Shown: one piece after another, positions 17,663-26,144 of the stretch
How positions within the stretch are numbered: position 1 is the stretch's first letter
Layout: each line of letters opens with the position of its first letter
From: Halolactibacillus miurensis
Lineage (GTDB): Bacteria > Bacillota > Bacilli > Bacillales > Amphibacillaceae
DNA: 64,000 nucleotides
NCBI RefSeq assembly: GCF_900116255.1
Contig: NZ_FPAI01000013.1
Location: 1 to 64,000, forward strand
Reading direction: 5' to 3'
The notes under the pieces: generated by a model
What the model saw: the letters and a program-made list of their open reading frames with translations, nothing else
Database searches by the model: none
What the model was told of the DNA's origin: nothing
Program-made: the position numbers and the translations under genes

Positions 17663-17689
17663 ATATCGGTTGTTTTAATGATGAGTTAA
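17663..17689 (-). promoter_or_regulatory. SigD-like promoter of the PilZ gene
   Basis: Minus strand TTAA-N15-ACCGATAT, matching SigD at 7 of 8 bases in the -10 and 3 of 4 in the -35. It overlaps the end of the upstream gene and lies 51 bases before the PilZ start. Confidence 0.5.
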
Positions 17690-19813
17690 ATGAAACTTCC
17701 CTTCTTTATTTAAAGAAGCTTCTATAAATTCTTGATCTTCTTCAAATGTATGGGTCCATCCCCCTACTTTAATGACCGTTCCTTCAAACACTTTTTTAAT
17801 CCGAATTTTACCTTCTTCCGATGTTTTAATTAATGTCCTGACTCCCATCTGACCACCGACCTCGTATAAGTCGCAACCTTTCTTCGCAAATAGTTCGCCG
17901 CCTCGCACAATACCTCTAACAGTGACAAACCCTTCGGCTTTTATCGTTGAGTTGATGCAAGACCGACCGAGCACCATAATATCACCAGCAGAAACCAATC
18001 GACTATTCAAGGCATTTTTAAGGAATAGATTCGCTTCTTCATTGTTTTGCATCGCACTTAAATCGATGAGGTTTTTCATCTGATCAAGCAAACGTTTAAA
18101 CGTATCCATCGATACATCAATCTGGGGAATACGGAAAAAGATTTTTTTAAGTGATTCATTCACTTCTTCCCATTCTTCTTCTATTAGATATTTCTTTTCA
18201 TTGGCGACTAATTGATTAAAGTATTGAATGTCTTTCGACAATGTTTTAAACCGCTTCTCTTTGACTAACAAGATTAAGGAAGTGATACTCGCATGTTTAT
18301 ATGGGCTATTTTTAAACTTAGGTGATTGAATAATTTGATCGATCATTTGTTGCATATCCAATAATTTATGATATAAGCCACTTAATACGTGCTGTAACGT
18401 GAGGTCGACATGACTCCCAGAGGCAATATCTGACCGATTCGCATTCCCACCTATGTGAATGGACTGCAGAGCACGAATGGTTGCCCCATTGACTGTCTGA
18501 TGAATCGTCACATGCCCACCTGATTGGATTTGCATCCCTTCGGTCACATCTCCTTTTACTTCAACGTCACCACGGAAGATAATGTTACCAGAACTTAAAT
18601 CAACATCCCCGTCATGTACCATCTGTGGCAACACTTTCGTTTTAACAAGTGGTCCCCGCCTTTCAATAAACGGTCGGCCATTCTCATTTGCCACAATCCT
18701 GTTATCTAACTTAATCGTACCTTTTTGCGTGACGACTTTTAATTCACGAGCAAGTCTAGGTGGCATATCTTCCCCTCTAACTGATATGCCACTTTTTCCC
18801 TTAATAGCCGGATGGATAATCGCAAGGACTTGTCCTTTTTCAACGTTTGGTATCTTTTTTCTTTCACGATAGTCAATCGCAGATAAGTCACTATTATCTT
18901 TAGAATCATTTTCTGGTCGTGTTTTTATCTTTTCTTCTAATCTACCATCTATCCCGTCAACCGGCGCCTCCCCTTTAGCAATGACAAACAGACCACCTTG
19001 TTTACTACTAAGCGCAGATTCAATCGCCTGTTCATCAATACCGTATATGACTCCTCGCTCTGTTAAGGCCGCTAAAATATCCGATGAGGTAATCGTTTGT
19101 TTTACGACAATATCCTCCACCGTTTCAATAGTAACCTGATAGCCCGGTGTTGTATCTTTTAATTTCAATTGGCGTTCAATCCCTGGTTTAATACGTAATT
19201 CTGCTTTCAACTTATCATCTGTTTCAACAATTTTCCATTCTGTTGGTTCTGACGCCTCTTCAAAAAAGAAGGTAACCTCATCTTTTTCCTTCACAAAAAT
19301 AAACGTATCTTCAATCGTTTCGCCATTCTTTTTAACAAGTAAACCTTTTTCAAGTTTTAGTGACGGTTGATGTTCCTCGCTATCTTTTACGAAGAGTTGA
19401 CCATCTTTTACCCATACCTTACCGCTTAATGATTGGTGATGTTCATAATGTATGGCATCTGATGCTTCTGAAATCGTTTGACTTATATCGTCTTTGTCAT
19501 TCTTTTCGTGTATATCTTCTTCAATGGATGATGCTTGATTTAAATAATCAAGAAAATCATCGAGACCCATGCCATCAATCGATGTATGAGTTTCCGGCAT
19601 TGTTCCTTTAATCGATGGATTTGGTGATGTTACGGTTGTATCTAGTTGATACGTCAGCTTGACTGTTGCATCTTTGTTACCTATACCTAAGAGACCTCTT
19701 TTTTCTATTTGTAGTACTTCGATCTCAACTTGTGTACGGTCTAACTGTAAGGCTTCAAGTCCCAAATGTATCGCTTCTTTCACAGTCCTGCCTTTTGATA
19801 TAAACGTCGTCAT
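17675..19813 (-). CDS. Jag_N and FapA (DUF342) domain protein
   Basis: A 712-residue cytoplasmic protein. Residues 1-52 are a Jag_N domain (KGRTVKEAIHLGLEAL, then VEVLQIEKRGLLGIGNKDATV). The remainder is FapA/DUF342: a central region with GQVLAIIHPAIKGKSGISVRGEDMP, then a beta-helix-like stretch (GDVDLSSGNIIFRGDVEVKGDVTEGMQIQ), a helical insertion of about 120 residues and a second beta-helix (VSAGDIMVLGRSCINSTIKAEGFVTVRGIVRGG). DUF342 proteins are polymer-like and of unclear role. It lacks the KH/R3H RNA-binding part of Jag. A c-di-GMP-I riboswitch precedes it, and the PilZ gene follows. Confidence 0.85.
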   Translation of the reverse strand: MTTFISKGRTVKEAIHLGLEALQLDRTQVEIEVLQIEKRGLLGIGNKDATVKLTYQLDTTVTSPNPSIKGTMPETHTSIDGMGLDDFLDYLNQASSIEEDIHEKNDKDDISQTISEASDAIHYEHHQSLSGKVWVKDGQLFVKDSEEHQPSLKLEKGLLVKKNGETIEDTFIFVKEKDEVTFFFEEASEPTEWKIVETDDKLKAELRIKPGIERQLKLKDTTPGYQVTIETVEDIVVKQTITSSDILAALTERGVIYGIDEQAIESALSSKQGGLFVIAKGEAPVDGIDGRLEEKIKTRPENDSKDNSDLSAIDYRERKKIPNVEKGQVLAIIHPAIKGKSGISVRGEDMPPRLARELKVVTQKGTIKLDNRIVANENGRPFIERRGPLVKTKVLPQMVHDGDVDLSSGNIIFRGDVEVKGDVTEGMQIQSGGHVTIHQTVNGATIRALQSIHIGGNANRSDIASGSHVDLTLQHVLSGLYHKLLDMQQMIDQIIQSPKFKNSPYKHASITSLILLVKEKRFKTLSKDIQYFNQLVANEKKYLIEEEWEEVNESLKKIFFRIPQIDVSMDTFKRLLDQMKNLIDLSAMQNNEEANLFLKNALNSRLVSAGDIMVLGRSCINSTIKAEGFVTVRGIVRGGELFAKKGCDLYEVGGQMGVRTLIKTSEEGKIRIKKVFEGTVIKVGGWTHTFEEDQEFIEASLNKEGKFHLTHH

Positions 19814-19882
19814 CCTTTGCCCCTCTTTTCTTTCTCAACCGGCCTCTCTCTATAAATAATCATGTGTAATAATCCTGATTAT

Positions 19883-19968
19883 CTCTGTGCAACCCGGCGA
19901 TCAATAGTATGTCTACTTTAGACCCGTAGCTTTGCGTCCTTAGCTTTCGCTAAGTTTGCCCAATTATC
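19883..19968 (-). ncRNA. Cyclic-di-GMP-I (GEMM-I) riboswitch
   Basis: Read on the minus strand, the element contains in order GGGCAAAC, a GAAA tetraloop hairpin (TTAGC-GAAA-GCTAA), GGACGCAAAGC, ACGGGTCT, a second hairpin and GCCGGGTTGC. These are the conserved GEMM-I blocks, including the tetraloop and its receptor side. It ends about 70 bases upstream of the Jag_N-FapA start codon, whose ribosome site is GAGGGG. No obvious terminator follows, so a translational switch is plausible. The outer P1 helix was not resolved by eye. Confidence 0.9.
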
Positions 19969-20131
19969 TTGTGATTTTTTTAAGGTCACGACTAGAAATC
20001 AGTCAAACTCTATCTTTTTAACTAACTTCTTATCGTTCTTTTGTCACATATTCCTGAATACACACACGTTTTACGTCTCTTTAACATCATTGTATATCTT
20101 TCTGCCCGCGATATCTACTAGATAAACAGAG

Positions 20132-20205
20132 AAAGTTATACATGCTTTATTTTCTAAACAAAAAAGTATAAATAATTCTTCGTGCTTATAGACATGTATA
20201 ACTTT
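20132..20205. repeat. 13-base inverted repeat upstream of nrdE
   Basis: AAAGTTATACATG at 20132-20144 is inverted as CATGTATAACTTT at 20193-20205, with 48 bases between. The right arm overlaps the predicted nrd promoter. It could be an operator pair for a regulator or a long hairpin; no family match was recognised. Confidence 0.45.
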
Positions 20206-20217
20206 TAACGATACAAT
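20189..20217 (+). promoter_or_regulatory. Candidate nrd promoter
   Basis: TAGACA-N17-TACAAT, predicting a start near 20224, just upstream of the NrdR box. Confidence 0.45.
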
Positions 20218-20242
20218 ACAAGATGTAGCGTTTTTTTTATAA

Positions 20243-20268
20243 ATCATACACTATATATAGTGTATGAT
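20243..20268. promoter_or_regulatory. NrdR box
   Basis: A perfect 26-base palindrome whose core is ACACTATATATAGTGT, an exact match to the NrdR consensus acaCwAtATaTwGtgt. It lies 54 bases upstream of nrdE. NrdR boxes usually come in pairs; a clear second copy was not found. Confidence 0.85.
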
Positions 20269-20321
20269 GCTTTAAACCTAACAATTTGGTATCGTCAAGC
20301 AAATAAGAAAGGAAGATAACT

Positions 20322-22598
20322 ATGACCATTACGATGGATAAACTTCAACAAGAACTTACATACTTAGAAGCGCAATACAAGCTTAATCTCGATCAACTCA
20401 ACCAAAAAATTGAAGAGGCAATAAAAGAAAACAAAGATGAAAATGAAACAGCGCTCTTTTACGCCCTCAATCGTATTGATATTGATGCACCAAACTGGTC
20501 CTTTATTGCGAGTCACTTTTTAAACAAGCAACTTTACAAAGAAGCCGGTCGTAACAGACAGCATAATGATTTTACAACGTATCCTGACTTTTATCAGCTG
20601 ATCGTCACACTCACAGATAAAGGCATTTATTCTGACGCCTTACTTACGCATTATTCAAAAGCTGATATCGCTGATTTAAGTCAGTCAATCGATCCAGTGA
20701 AAGACCAATTATTTAATTATATTGGGCTCTTTCTGTTGCAGGATCGCTACCTTGCTAGAAATCATAAAAAAGAATTATTTGAATTACCTCAAGAACGGTT
20801 CATGGTGATTGCCATGACACTGATGCAACATGAACCAAAAGCTAAGCGCCTCGAACTTGTTAAAGAAGCTTACTGGGCACTTTCTAACCTTTACATGACT
20901 GTCGCAACACCTACCTTATCAAATGCCGGTAAAAGTTACGGGCAACTTTCTAGTTGTTTTATTGATACGGTCGACGATTCCTTGGACGGGATTTATATGA
21001 ACAATTGGGATGTGGCACGTCTTAGTAAAGACGGCGGTGGCATTGGTGTTTATTACGGAAAAGTTAGAGCCCTTGGTTCGGATATTAAAAAGTTCAAAGG
21101 CCATTCTAGCGGTGTGATTCCTTGGATTAAATTATTAAATGATACAGCTGTCAGCGTCGATCAACTCGGACAACGTCAAGGCGCGGTGAGTATCTATTTA
21201 GATGTATTCCACAAAGATATTATGAACGGCTTTTTAGATTTAAAAACGAATAATGGGGATGAACGCCGGAAAGCTCATGATATTTTCACTGGCGTCAGCA
21301 TTCCTGACTTATTTATGGAACAGTTAGAAAAAACAGATGAGGCGGGGCGTAGTATTGGCAAGTGGCATACGTTTTGTCCACATGAAGTCAAACAAGTGAT
21401 GGGATGGAAAGATGAAACGGGACGAGCACTCGGCTTAGAAGATTTCTATGATGAGACAGACAAGCGTTACTTTACCGAAAAGTATGAAGAAGCCGTCAAT
21501 CATCCTCTCTTATCACGTAAGACGTACCGAGCGATGGATATTATGGCGCGAATCATGATGGCACAACTTGAAACAGGCACACCTTATATGTTTTATCGTG
21601 ATGAAGTGAACCGTAAAAATGCGAATAAACATGTCCATGGACGCGGTCGAACAAGTATTTTTGCCAGTAATTTATGTACGGAAATTACGCAAAACATGTC
21701 GGCCACAATGATTGTGAAAGAGTATATCGATGATGAAGGTAATAGCGTCATCGTGAGAAAACCTGGAGAATTCGTTGTCTGTAACCTCTCATCCATTAAC
21801 CTTGCTCGAGCCGTGACAGATGATGTATTAACGCGTCTTATTCCGATTCAAGTGCGGATGCTTGATAATGTGATTGACTTAAATACCATCACTGTTGCAC
21901 AAGCTAACTTGACGAATCAAACTTACCGGGCGATTGGACTTGGCACTTACGGTTGGCATCATTTACTCGCCTTAAAAAATATTTACTGGGAATCAGACGA
22001 AGCGAGCAACTATGCAGATGAGCTCTATGAAGAGATTAGCTATTTAACTTTGCAAGCATCTATGACACTCGCTAAAGAAAAGTCACCTTACGATAAGTTT
22101 AAAGGCTCTGAGTTTGACAATGGTCGTTACTTCAAAGACCGCCATTACGAAAGTGACCGCTGGCATCAGTTACAGCAAGCTATCCAAACGCATGGTTTGA
22201 GAAATGGTTATTTGATGGCGGTTGCTCCTAACAGTTCAACAGCCAAAATTGGTGGATCCACCGATGGGATTGATCCGATCTATGCGCTCATGTACGCAGA
22301 AGAAAAGAAAAATTTTAAATTTAAAGTCACTGTCCCAGATTTAACACCTAAGACATATCCGTATTATTTAAAAGCACGACATGAGCTTGATCAAATAAAG
22401 AGTATTGAACAAAATGCTAAAAGGCAACGTCATATCGATCAAGCGATTAGTTTTAATCTCTATGTTCGTCATGATATTAAAGCAAAAGAATTACTTGACT
22501 TACACTTAGCAAGCTACCATAACAAATTAAAAACAACGTATTACGTACGATCAACGTCACAAGCAGAAATTAATGAATGTGTCGCTTGCCATAGCTAG
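20322..22598 (+). CDS. nrdE: Ribonucleoside-diphosphate reductase large subunit
   Basis: A 758-residue catalytic subunit of an oxygen-dependent ribonucleotide reductase. ATPTLSNAG and QLSSCF (active-site cysteine), NLCTEI (radical-site cysteine region), and the end pair CVAC (redox shuttle) are visible. No ATP-cone motif (such as VIKRDG) opens the protein; the first 60 residues are a charged helix. The gene is followed by nrdF and nrdI genes with 11- and 9-base gaps. The operon order E-F-I differs from B. subtilis I-E-F. AAGGAAG precedes the ATG. An NrdR box marks dNTP-responsive repression. Confidence 0.9.
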   Translation: MTITMDKLQQELTYLEAQYKLNLDQLNQKIEEAIKENKDENETALFYALNRIDIDAPNWSFIASHFLNKQLYKEAGRNRQHNDFTTYPDFYQLIVTLTDKGIYSDALLTHYSKADIADLSQSIDPVKDQLFNYIGLFLLQDRYLARNHKKELFELPQERFMVIAMTLMQHEPKAKRLELVKEAYWALSNLYMTVATPTLSNAGKSYGQLSSCFIDTVDDSLDGIYMNNWDVARLSKDGGGIGVYYGKVRALGSDIKKFKGHSSGVIPWIKLLNDTAVSVDQLGQRQGAVSIYLDVFHKDIMNGFLDLKTNNGDERRKAHDIFTGVSIPDLFMEQLEKTDEAGRSIGKWHTFCPHEVKQVMGWKDETGRALGLEDFYDETDKRYFTEKYEEAVNHPLLSRKTYRAMDIMARIMMAQLETGTPYMFYRDEVNRKNANKHVHGRGRTSIFASNLCTEITQNMSATMIVKEYIDDEGNSVIVRKPGEFVVCNLSSINLARAVTDDVLTRLIPIQVRMLDNVIDLNTITVAQANLTNQTYRAIGLGTYGWHHLLALKNIYWESDEASNYADELYEEISYLTLQASMTLAKEKSPYDKFKGSEFDNGRYFKDRHYESDRWHQLQQAIQTHGLRNGYLMAVAPNSSTAKIGGSTDGIDPIYALMYAEEKKNFKFKVTVPDLTPKTYPYYLKARHELDQIKSIEQNAKRQRHIDQAISFNLYVRHDIKAKELLDLHLASYHNKLKTTYYVRSTSQAEINECVACHS

Positions 22599-22609
22599 GA
22601 GGAAAATCT

Positions 22610-23653
22610 ATGTTAGAACAACCATTAAAAAAGATACCGTTACTGAATCCAAGTCACCCAAATAAATCAACTGGGATTATTAACGGTCAATCGTCTGGCA
22701 TTCTTAATTGGAATGACTTACGCTACCCACAAATGTACGACTTATATCAAACATTGTTATCAAACTTTTGGAAAGCGCATGAGATTAATATGCAAGATGA
22801 TGTTAAGGCATGGGATAAGTTATCTGACGTAGAAAAAGACGTCTTCTTACGTATTAATACACAGCTCGCTGCCTTAGATAGTTTACAAACGCCGACGATG
22901 TCAGAAGTGATGAACTATGTCACCGACTCAAGTTTTAAAGCGATTTTTGCGGTGATTAGTCAGCAAGAAGCGGTGCATAATGAATCGTATTCTTACATCT
23001 TAAGTTCACTCATCCCAACAGATGAACAAAATGTACGATTTAATGAAGCGAAGAGTGATCCCATCGTGAATAAGCGCAATCAGTTCATCTTAGATTATTA
23101 CCAACAATTCAAAGATGATCCGACACCACTCAATTTATTTAAATTAGCGATCAGTTCGATTAATTTAGAAGGTATTTACTTTTACAGCGGTTTTGCGTTC
23201 TTTTATCATTTGGCCACGCACCAAAAGATGCTGAAAACAAGTACGATGATTTCTTACATTCAGCGCGATGAGATGCAGCACGCCTATTTCATTTCTCAGT
23301 TTGTAAGAATCTTACTATCAGAACAACCTGAGTTAAACACAGGAGCCAACATTCAATTTATCTATGACACGATTAAACAAGCCGTAGAACTTGAGAAAGA
23401 ATGGGCGTCAGTCATTTTAAAAGATATTGAAGGGATTGATCTTGACGAATTCCATCTTTATCTTGAATATTTAGCGAATAAACGCTTCAGACAACTTGGT
23501 TTAGACAATGGTTATCCCGAACGTGACAACCCGATGCCATGGATTCATGTGTTTAGCGATGAGATGATGAATGAAACGAAGTCTGACTTCTTTGAACAAA
23601 AGTCACGCACGTACACAAAAGTGTCCTCATCTAACGGATTCGACGAATTGTAG
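22610..23653 (+). CDS. nrdF: Ribonucleoside-diphosphate reductase small subunit
   Basis: A 347-residue ferritin-fold subunit that carries the metal-tyrosyl radical. Helix motifs with ligand residues are seen: QEAVHNESYSY (Glu, His), LEGIYFYSGFAFFY (Glu), and RDEMQHAYF (Glu, His). The length exceeds usual NrdF by about 20 residues. The neighbouring NrdI-like flavodoxin suggests a dimanganese class Ib enzyme; this is inference. Ribosome site AGGAGG before the ATG. Confidence 0.92.
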   Translation: MLEQPLKKIPLLNPSHPNKSTGIINGQSSGILNWNDLRYPQMYDLYQTLLSNFWKAHEINMQDDVKAWDKLSDVEKDVFLRINTQLAALDSLQTPTMSEVMNYVTDSSFKAIFAVISQQEAVHNESYSYILSSLIPTDEQNVRFNEAKSDPIVNKRNQFILDYYQQFKDDPTPLNLFKLAISSINLEGIYFYSGFAFFYHLATHQKMLKTSTMISYIQRDEMQHAYFISQFVRILLSEQPELNTGANIQFIYDTIKQAVELEKEWASVILKDIEGIDLDEFHLYLEYLANKRFRQLGLDNGYPERDNPMPWIHVFSDEMMNETKSDFFEQKSRTYTKVSSSNGFDEL

Positions 23654-23662
23654 GTGACATGA

Positions 23663-24088
23663 ATGCACGCTTGTCTTATTTATACCTCCATCACCGGCAA
23701 CACAAAAGCGGTGATGGAGATGATTTATAATGCTTTAAATCAATCTGACATTACGCCACAGCTTACTCACGTACGTGATTTAGATTTTGAGACGTTACAA
23801 CACTATGACTACATCATTGTAGGAACGTATACGTTTGGAAATGGTGATATTCCTAGAGAAATGATGCCGCTGTATGAGTATCTTTCTCAAACTAACTTAA
23901 GATACGTAAGAAGTGCGATCGTTGGAACAGGCGATCGCTTCTATCCCTACTTTTGCGGCGCTGTTGATCGTTTCGTTGAACCAATGCAGCAACAGACTGA
24001 TTTACGCGTGACCTTAAAAGTTGAACTCTACCCTGAACAAAAGGATCGAGACAAGATTCCACGATTGATTGCGTCCTTAACCAGGTAA
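23663..24088 (+). CDS. nrdI: NrdI-like flavodoxin
   Basis: A 141-residue flavodoxin-fold protein. The FMN phosphate loop is TSITGNT, and the later GTYTFGNGDIPREM and GTGDRFYPYFCGAVDRF motifs bind the isoalloxazine ring. In class Ib systems NrdI supplies the oxidant for the dimanganese cofactor. Being third in the nrd operon supports NrdI rather than a general flavodoxin, although the motifs are equally like those of flavodoxins. Confidence 0.8.
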   Translation: MHACLIYTSITGNTKAVMEMIYNALNQSDITPQLTHVRDLDFETLQHYDYIIVGTYTFGNGDIPREMMPLYEYLSQTNLRYVRSAIVGTGDRFYPYFCGAVDRFVEPMQQQTDLRVTLKVELYPEQKDRDKIPRLIASLTR

Positions 24089-24139
24089 TATCGGGTAGCA
24101 AACGTCATGACGTCAAAAGACAGTTATCCTATAGAACGA

Positions 24140-24178
24140 AAACAACGACCAGCCGCATCATGACGGTTGGTCGTTGTT
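24140..24178. terminator. Bidirectional terminator
   Basis: A 15-base-pair stem (AACAACGACCA with TGGTCGTTGTT at the base) between the convergent nrdI and ABC exporter genes. Confidence 0.85.
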
Positions 24179-24197
24179 CATTCTATCTTTCATTTAC

Positions 24198-25919
24198 CTA
24201 GTCATTCGATAAACCAAATTGCGCCGCATACAACTCACTGTACGCGCCTTTTTTAGCTAATAATTCCTCATGTGAACCAGTTTCTTTGATTCCTTCTTCT
24301 GTGACAACAACAATTTTATCCGCATCCTTAATTGTTGCTAGACGGTGAGCAATCACGAGCGTTGTCCGTCCTTTTGATAACCGGTTAAGAGCTTCTTGAA
24401 TTTTCATTTCCGTTTCAGTATCGAGTGCTGACGTTGCTTCATCAAGTATTAGAATCGCCGGATTTTTTAGAAACATCCGCGCGATTGATAAGCGTTGTTT
24501 TTGTCCACCCGATAGCTTCACCCCGCGTTCGCCAATTACGGTATCTAGCCCTCGGGGTTGGTTTAAGACAAATGTATCGAGCCGTGCTTGTTTGGCGGCT
24601 GCTAGTATTTCCTCATCTGTCGCGTCAAGCTTACCATAGGCGATATTTTCTCTAACGGTACCCGAGAATAAAAAGACATCTTGTTGAACAACGCCGATAC
24701 TTTCACGTAAATAACGTTGTTTCACATCACGAATATCAACGCCACCAACGGTAATCGATCCATTAGTCACTTCATAAAACCGGGGCAGTAAGTTACATAA
24801 CGTTGTCTTCCCTGCACCTGTGGGACCAACGAAGGCAACGGTTTCTCCTTGTTTAATCGTTAAATTAATCCCTGCGAGCACGTCTTGGTCTTTTGTATAA
24901 CCGAAGCTCACGTCGTGATATACAATATCGCCTGCGACGTATGCCTCACGTGCCCCCGCGCGGTCTTTTATCGTTGGCTCCGTATCAAGGACATCGGTAT
25001 AACGTTTGAATCCGGCAAATCCTTTCGGATAGCTTTCAATCACCGCATTAATCTTTTGAATCGGACCAATTAAGATATTGGTCAGTAAGATGAACGCCAC
25101 AAATTCTCCGTGCGATAAAGACGTATCAATCACAAAATAAGACCCGAACATTAACGTCGACAACGTAATGAGTCGCATCAGTAAATAGTTAACCGTCACA
25201 TTTTGTGCCATAATTTTATAGGATGATAACTTCGTTGCCCGGTAATCCAAATTATTTTCTTGGAATTTATCCGATTCATATGATTCATTAGCAAACGCCT
25301 TTACGACACGGATCCCACCAATACTGTCTTCTACTCTAGCGTTGATATTGGCAACGTCTTGAAACATGCGGCGAAATGTTTTAGTCATCTTTTTGTTGAA
25401 GTGAATCGCAAAAACAACGATCAATGGCACAACAGTAAAAATAATCAAAGCTAATTCTACATCGATCGTTAACATGATCCATAACGAGCCAATTAACGTC
25501 ATCACAGCGACAAACACATCTTCCGGACCGTGGTGAGCGACTTCGCCAATCTCCTCTAGATCTTTCGTTAACCGCGAAATAGAGTGCCCTGTTTTCGCAT
25601 TATCAAAGTACCCAAACGATAACGACTGAAGATGCTCAAATAATTTCCGTCGCATCGTTGTCTCGATATTAATGCCTAACATATGCCCCCAGTATGTCAC
25701 GACAAAATGTAGCAACGTGTTTAATAAATAAATCATTAGTAACACAAAAGCTGCTAGCATGATAATCGTAAAATCTTCGCTCGGCAGTAGTTCATCGATA
25801 ATATAATTCACCGCAAGTGGAAAGGCGAGTTCAAGTAACCCCACCAACACAGCGGCTGTAAAATCCAGCATAAATAAACCTTTATACGGTTTATAATAAC
25901 TAAAAAATCGTCTTAGCAT
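24198..25919 (-). CDS. ABC exporter (fused permease and ATPase), YgaD-like
   Basis: A 573-residue half-transporter. Six membrane segments fill residues 1-310, then the nucleotide-binding domain with Walker A GPTGAGKTT, Q-loop, signature LSGGQKQRLSIARM, Walker B ILILDEATSALD and an H-loop (AHRLAT). It would dimerise in the membrane and export lipid, peptide or drug. YgaD belongs to the same gene neighbourhood in B. subtilis. The substrate is not predictable. Monocistronic, with convergent terminator shared with nrdI. Confidence 0.9.
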   Translation of the reverse strand: MLRRFFSYYKPYKGLFMLDFTAAVLVGLLELAFPLAVNYIIDELLPSEDFTIIMLAAFVLLMIYLLNTLLHFVVTYWGHMLGINIETTMRRKLFEHLQSLSFGYFDNAKTGHSISRLTKDLEEIGEVAHHGPEDVFVAVMTLIGSLWIMLTIDVELALIIFTVVPLIVVFAIHFNKKMTKTFRRMFQDVANINARVEDSIGGIRVVKAFANESYESDKFQENNLDYRATKLSSYKIMAQNVTVNYLLMRLITLSTLMFGSYFVIDTSLSHGEFVAFILLTNILIGPIQKINAVIESYPKGFAGFKRYTDVLDTEPTIKDRAGAREAYVAGDIVYHDVSFGYTKDQDVLAGINLTIKQGETVAFVGPTGAGKTTLCNLLPRFYEVTNGSITVGGVDIRDVKQRYLRESIGVVQQDVFLFSGTVRENIAYGKLDATDEEILAAAKQARLDTFVLNQPRGLDTVIGERGVKLSGGQKQRLSIARMFLKNPAILILDEATSALDTETEMKIQEALNRLSKGRTTLVIAHRLATIKDADKIVVVTEEGIKETGSHEELLAKKGAYSELYAAQFGLSND

Positions 25920-26080
25920 CCCTTAAGTCCTCCTCTTTATGTAGCGTATCTCGTCATACGTTTCTCTTATTACTCCGTGTCTTTTTTAAAACAAAGGCGC
26001 ACCAATCATTCAATGTCTGATTATATCATAAGTTGAACGATGACAATGACTTATATGACTGAAGATAACTTTAAGAAAAG

Positions 26081-26110
26081 TTTACACAGATTGTAAGTTT
26101 TTGTTATACT
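26081..26110 (+). promoter_or_regulatory. sppA promoter
   Basis: TTTACA-N18-TATACT, with a predicted start about 30 bases upstream of the sppA ribosome site. Confidence 0.5.
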
Positions 26111-26144
26111 TATCTATGTGAGAAAACGAAAAAGGAGGATTTAT

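Larger units (their letters stand above)
19814..20321. other. Divergent regulatory region between the FapA-like gene and nrdE
   Basis: This 508-base stretch holds the c-di-GMP riboswitch at its left side, an inverted repeat near 20132-20205, a candidate promoter and the NrdR box on its right side. I see no protein gene here. A small hairpin (ATAATC/GATTAT, about 19867-19880) follows the aptamer, but I do not see a clear terminator with a T-run. Confidence 0.6.

Noticed and set aside
20211-20230. A second NrdR box (ACAATACAAGATGTAG)
   Set aside because: It matches the consensus poorly and its centre is 35 bases from the main box, not a usual spacing.
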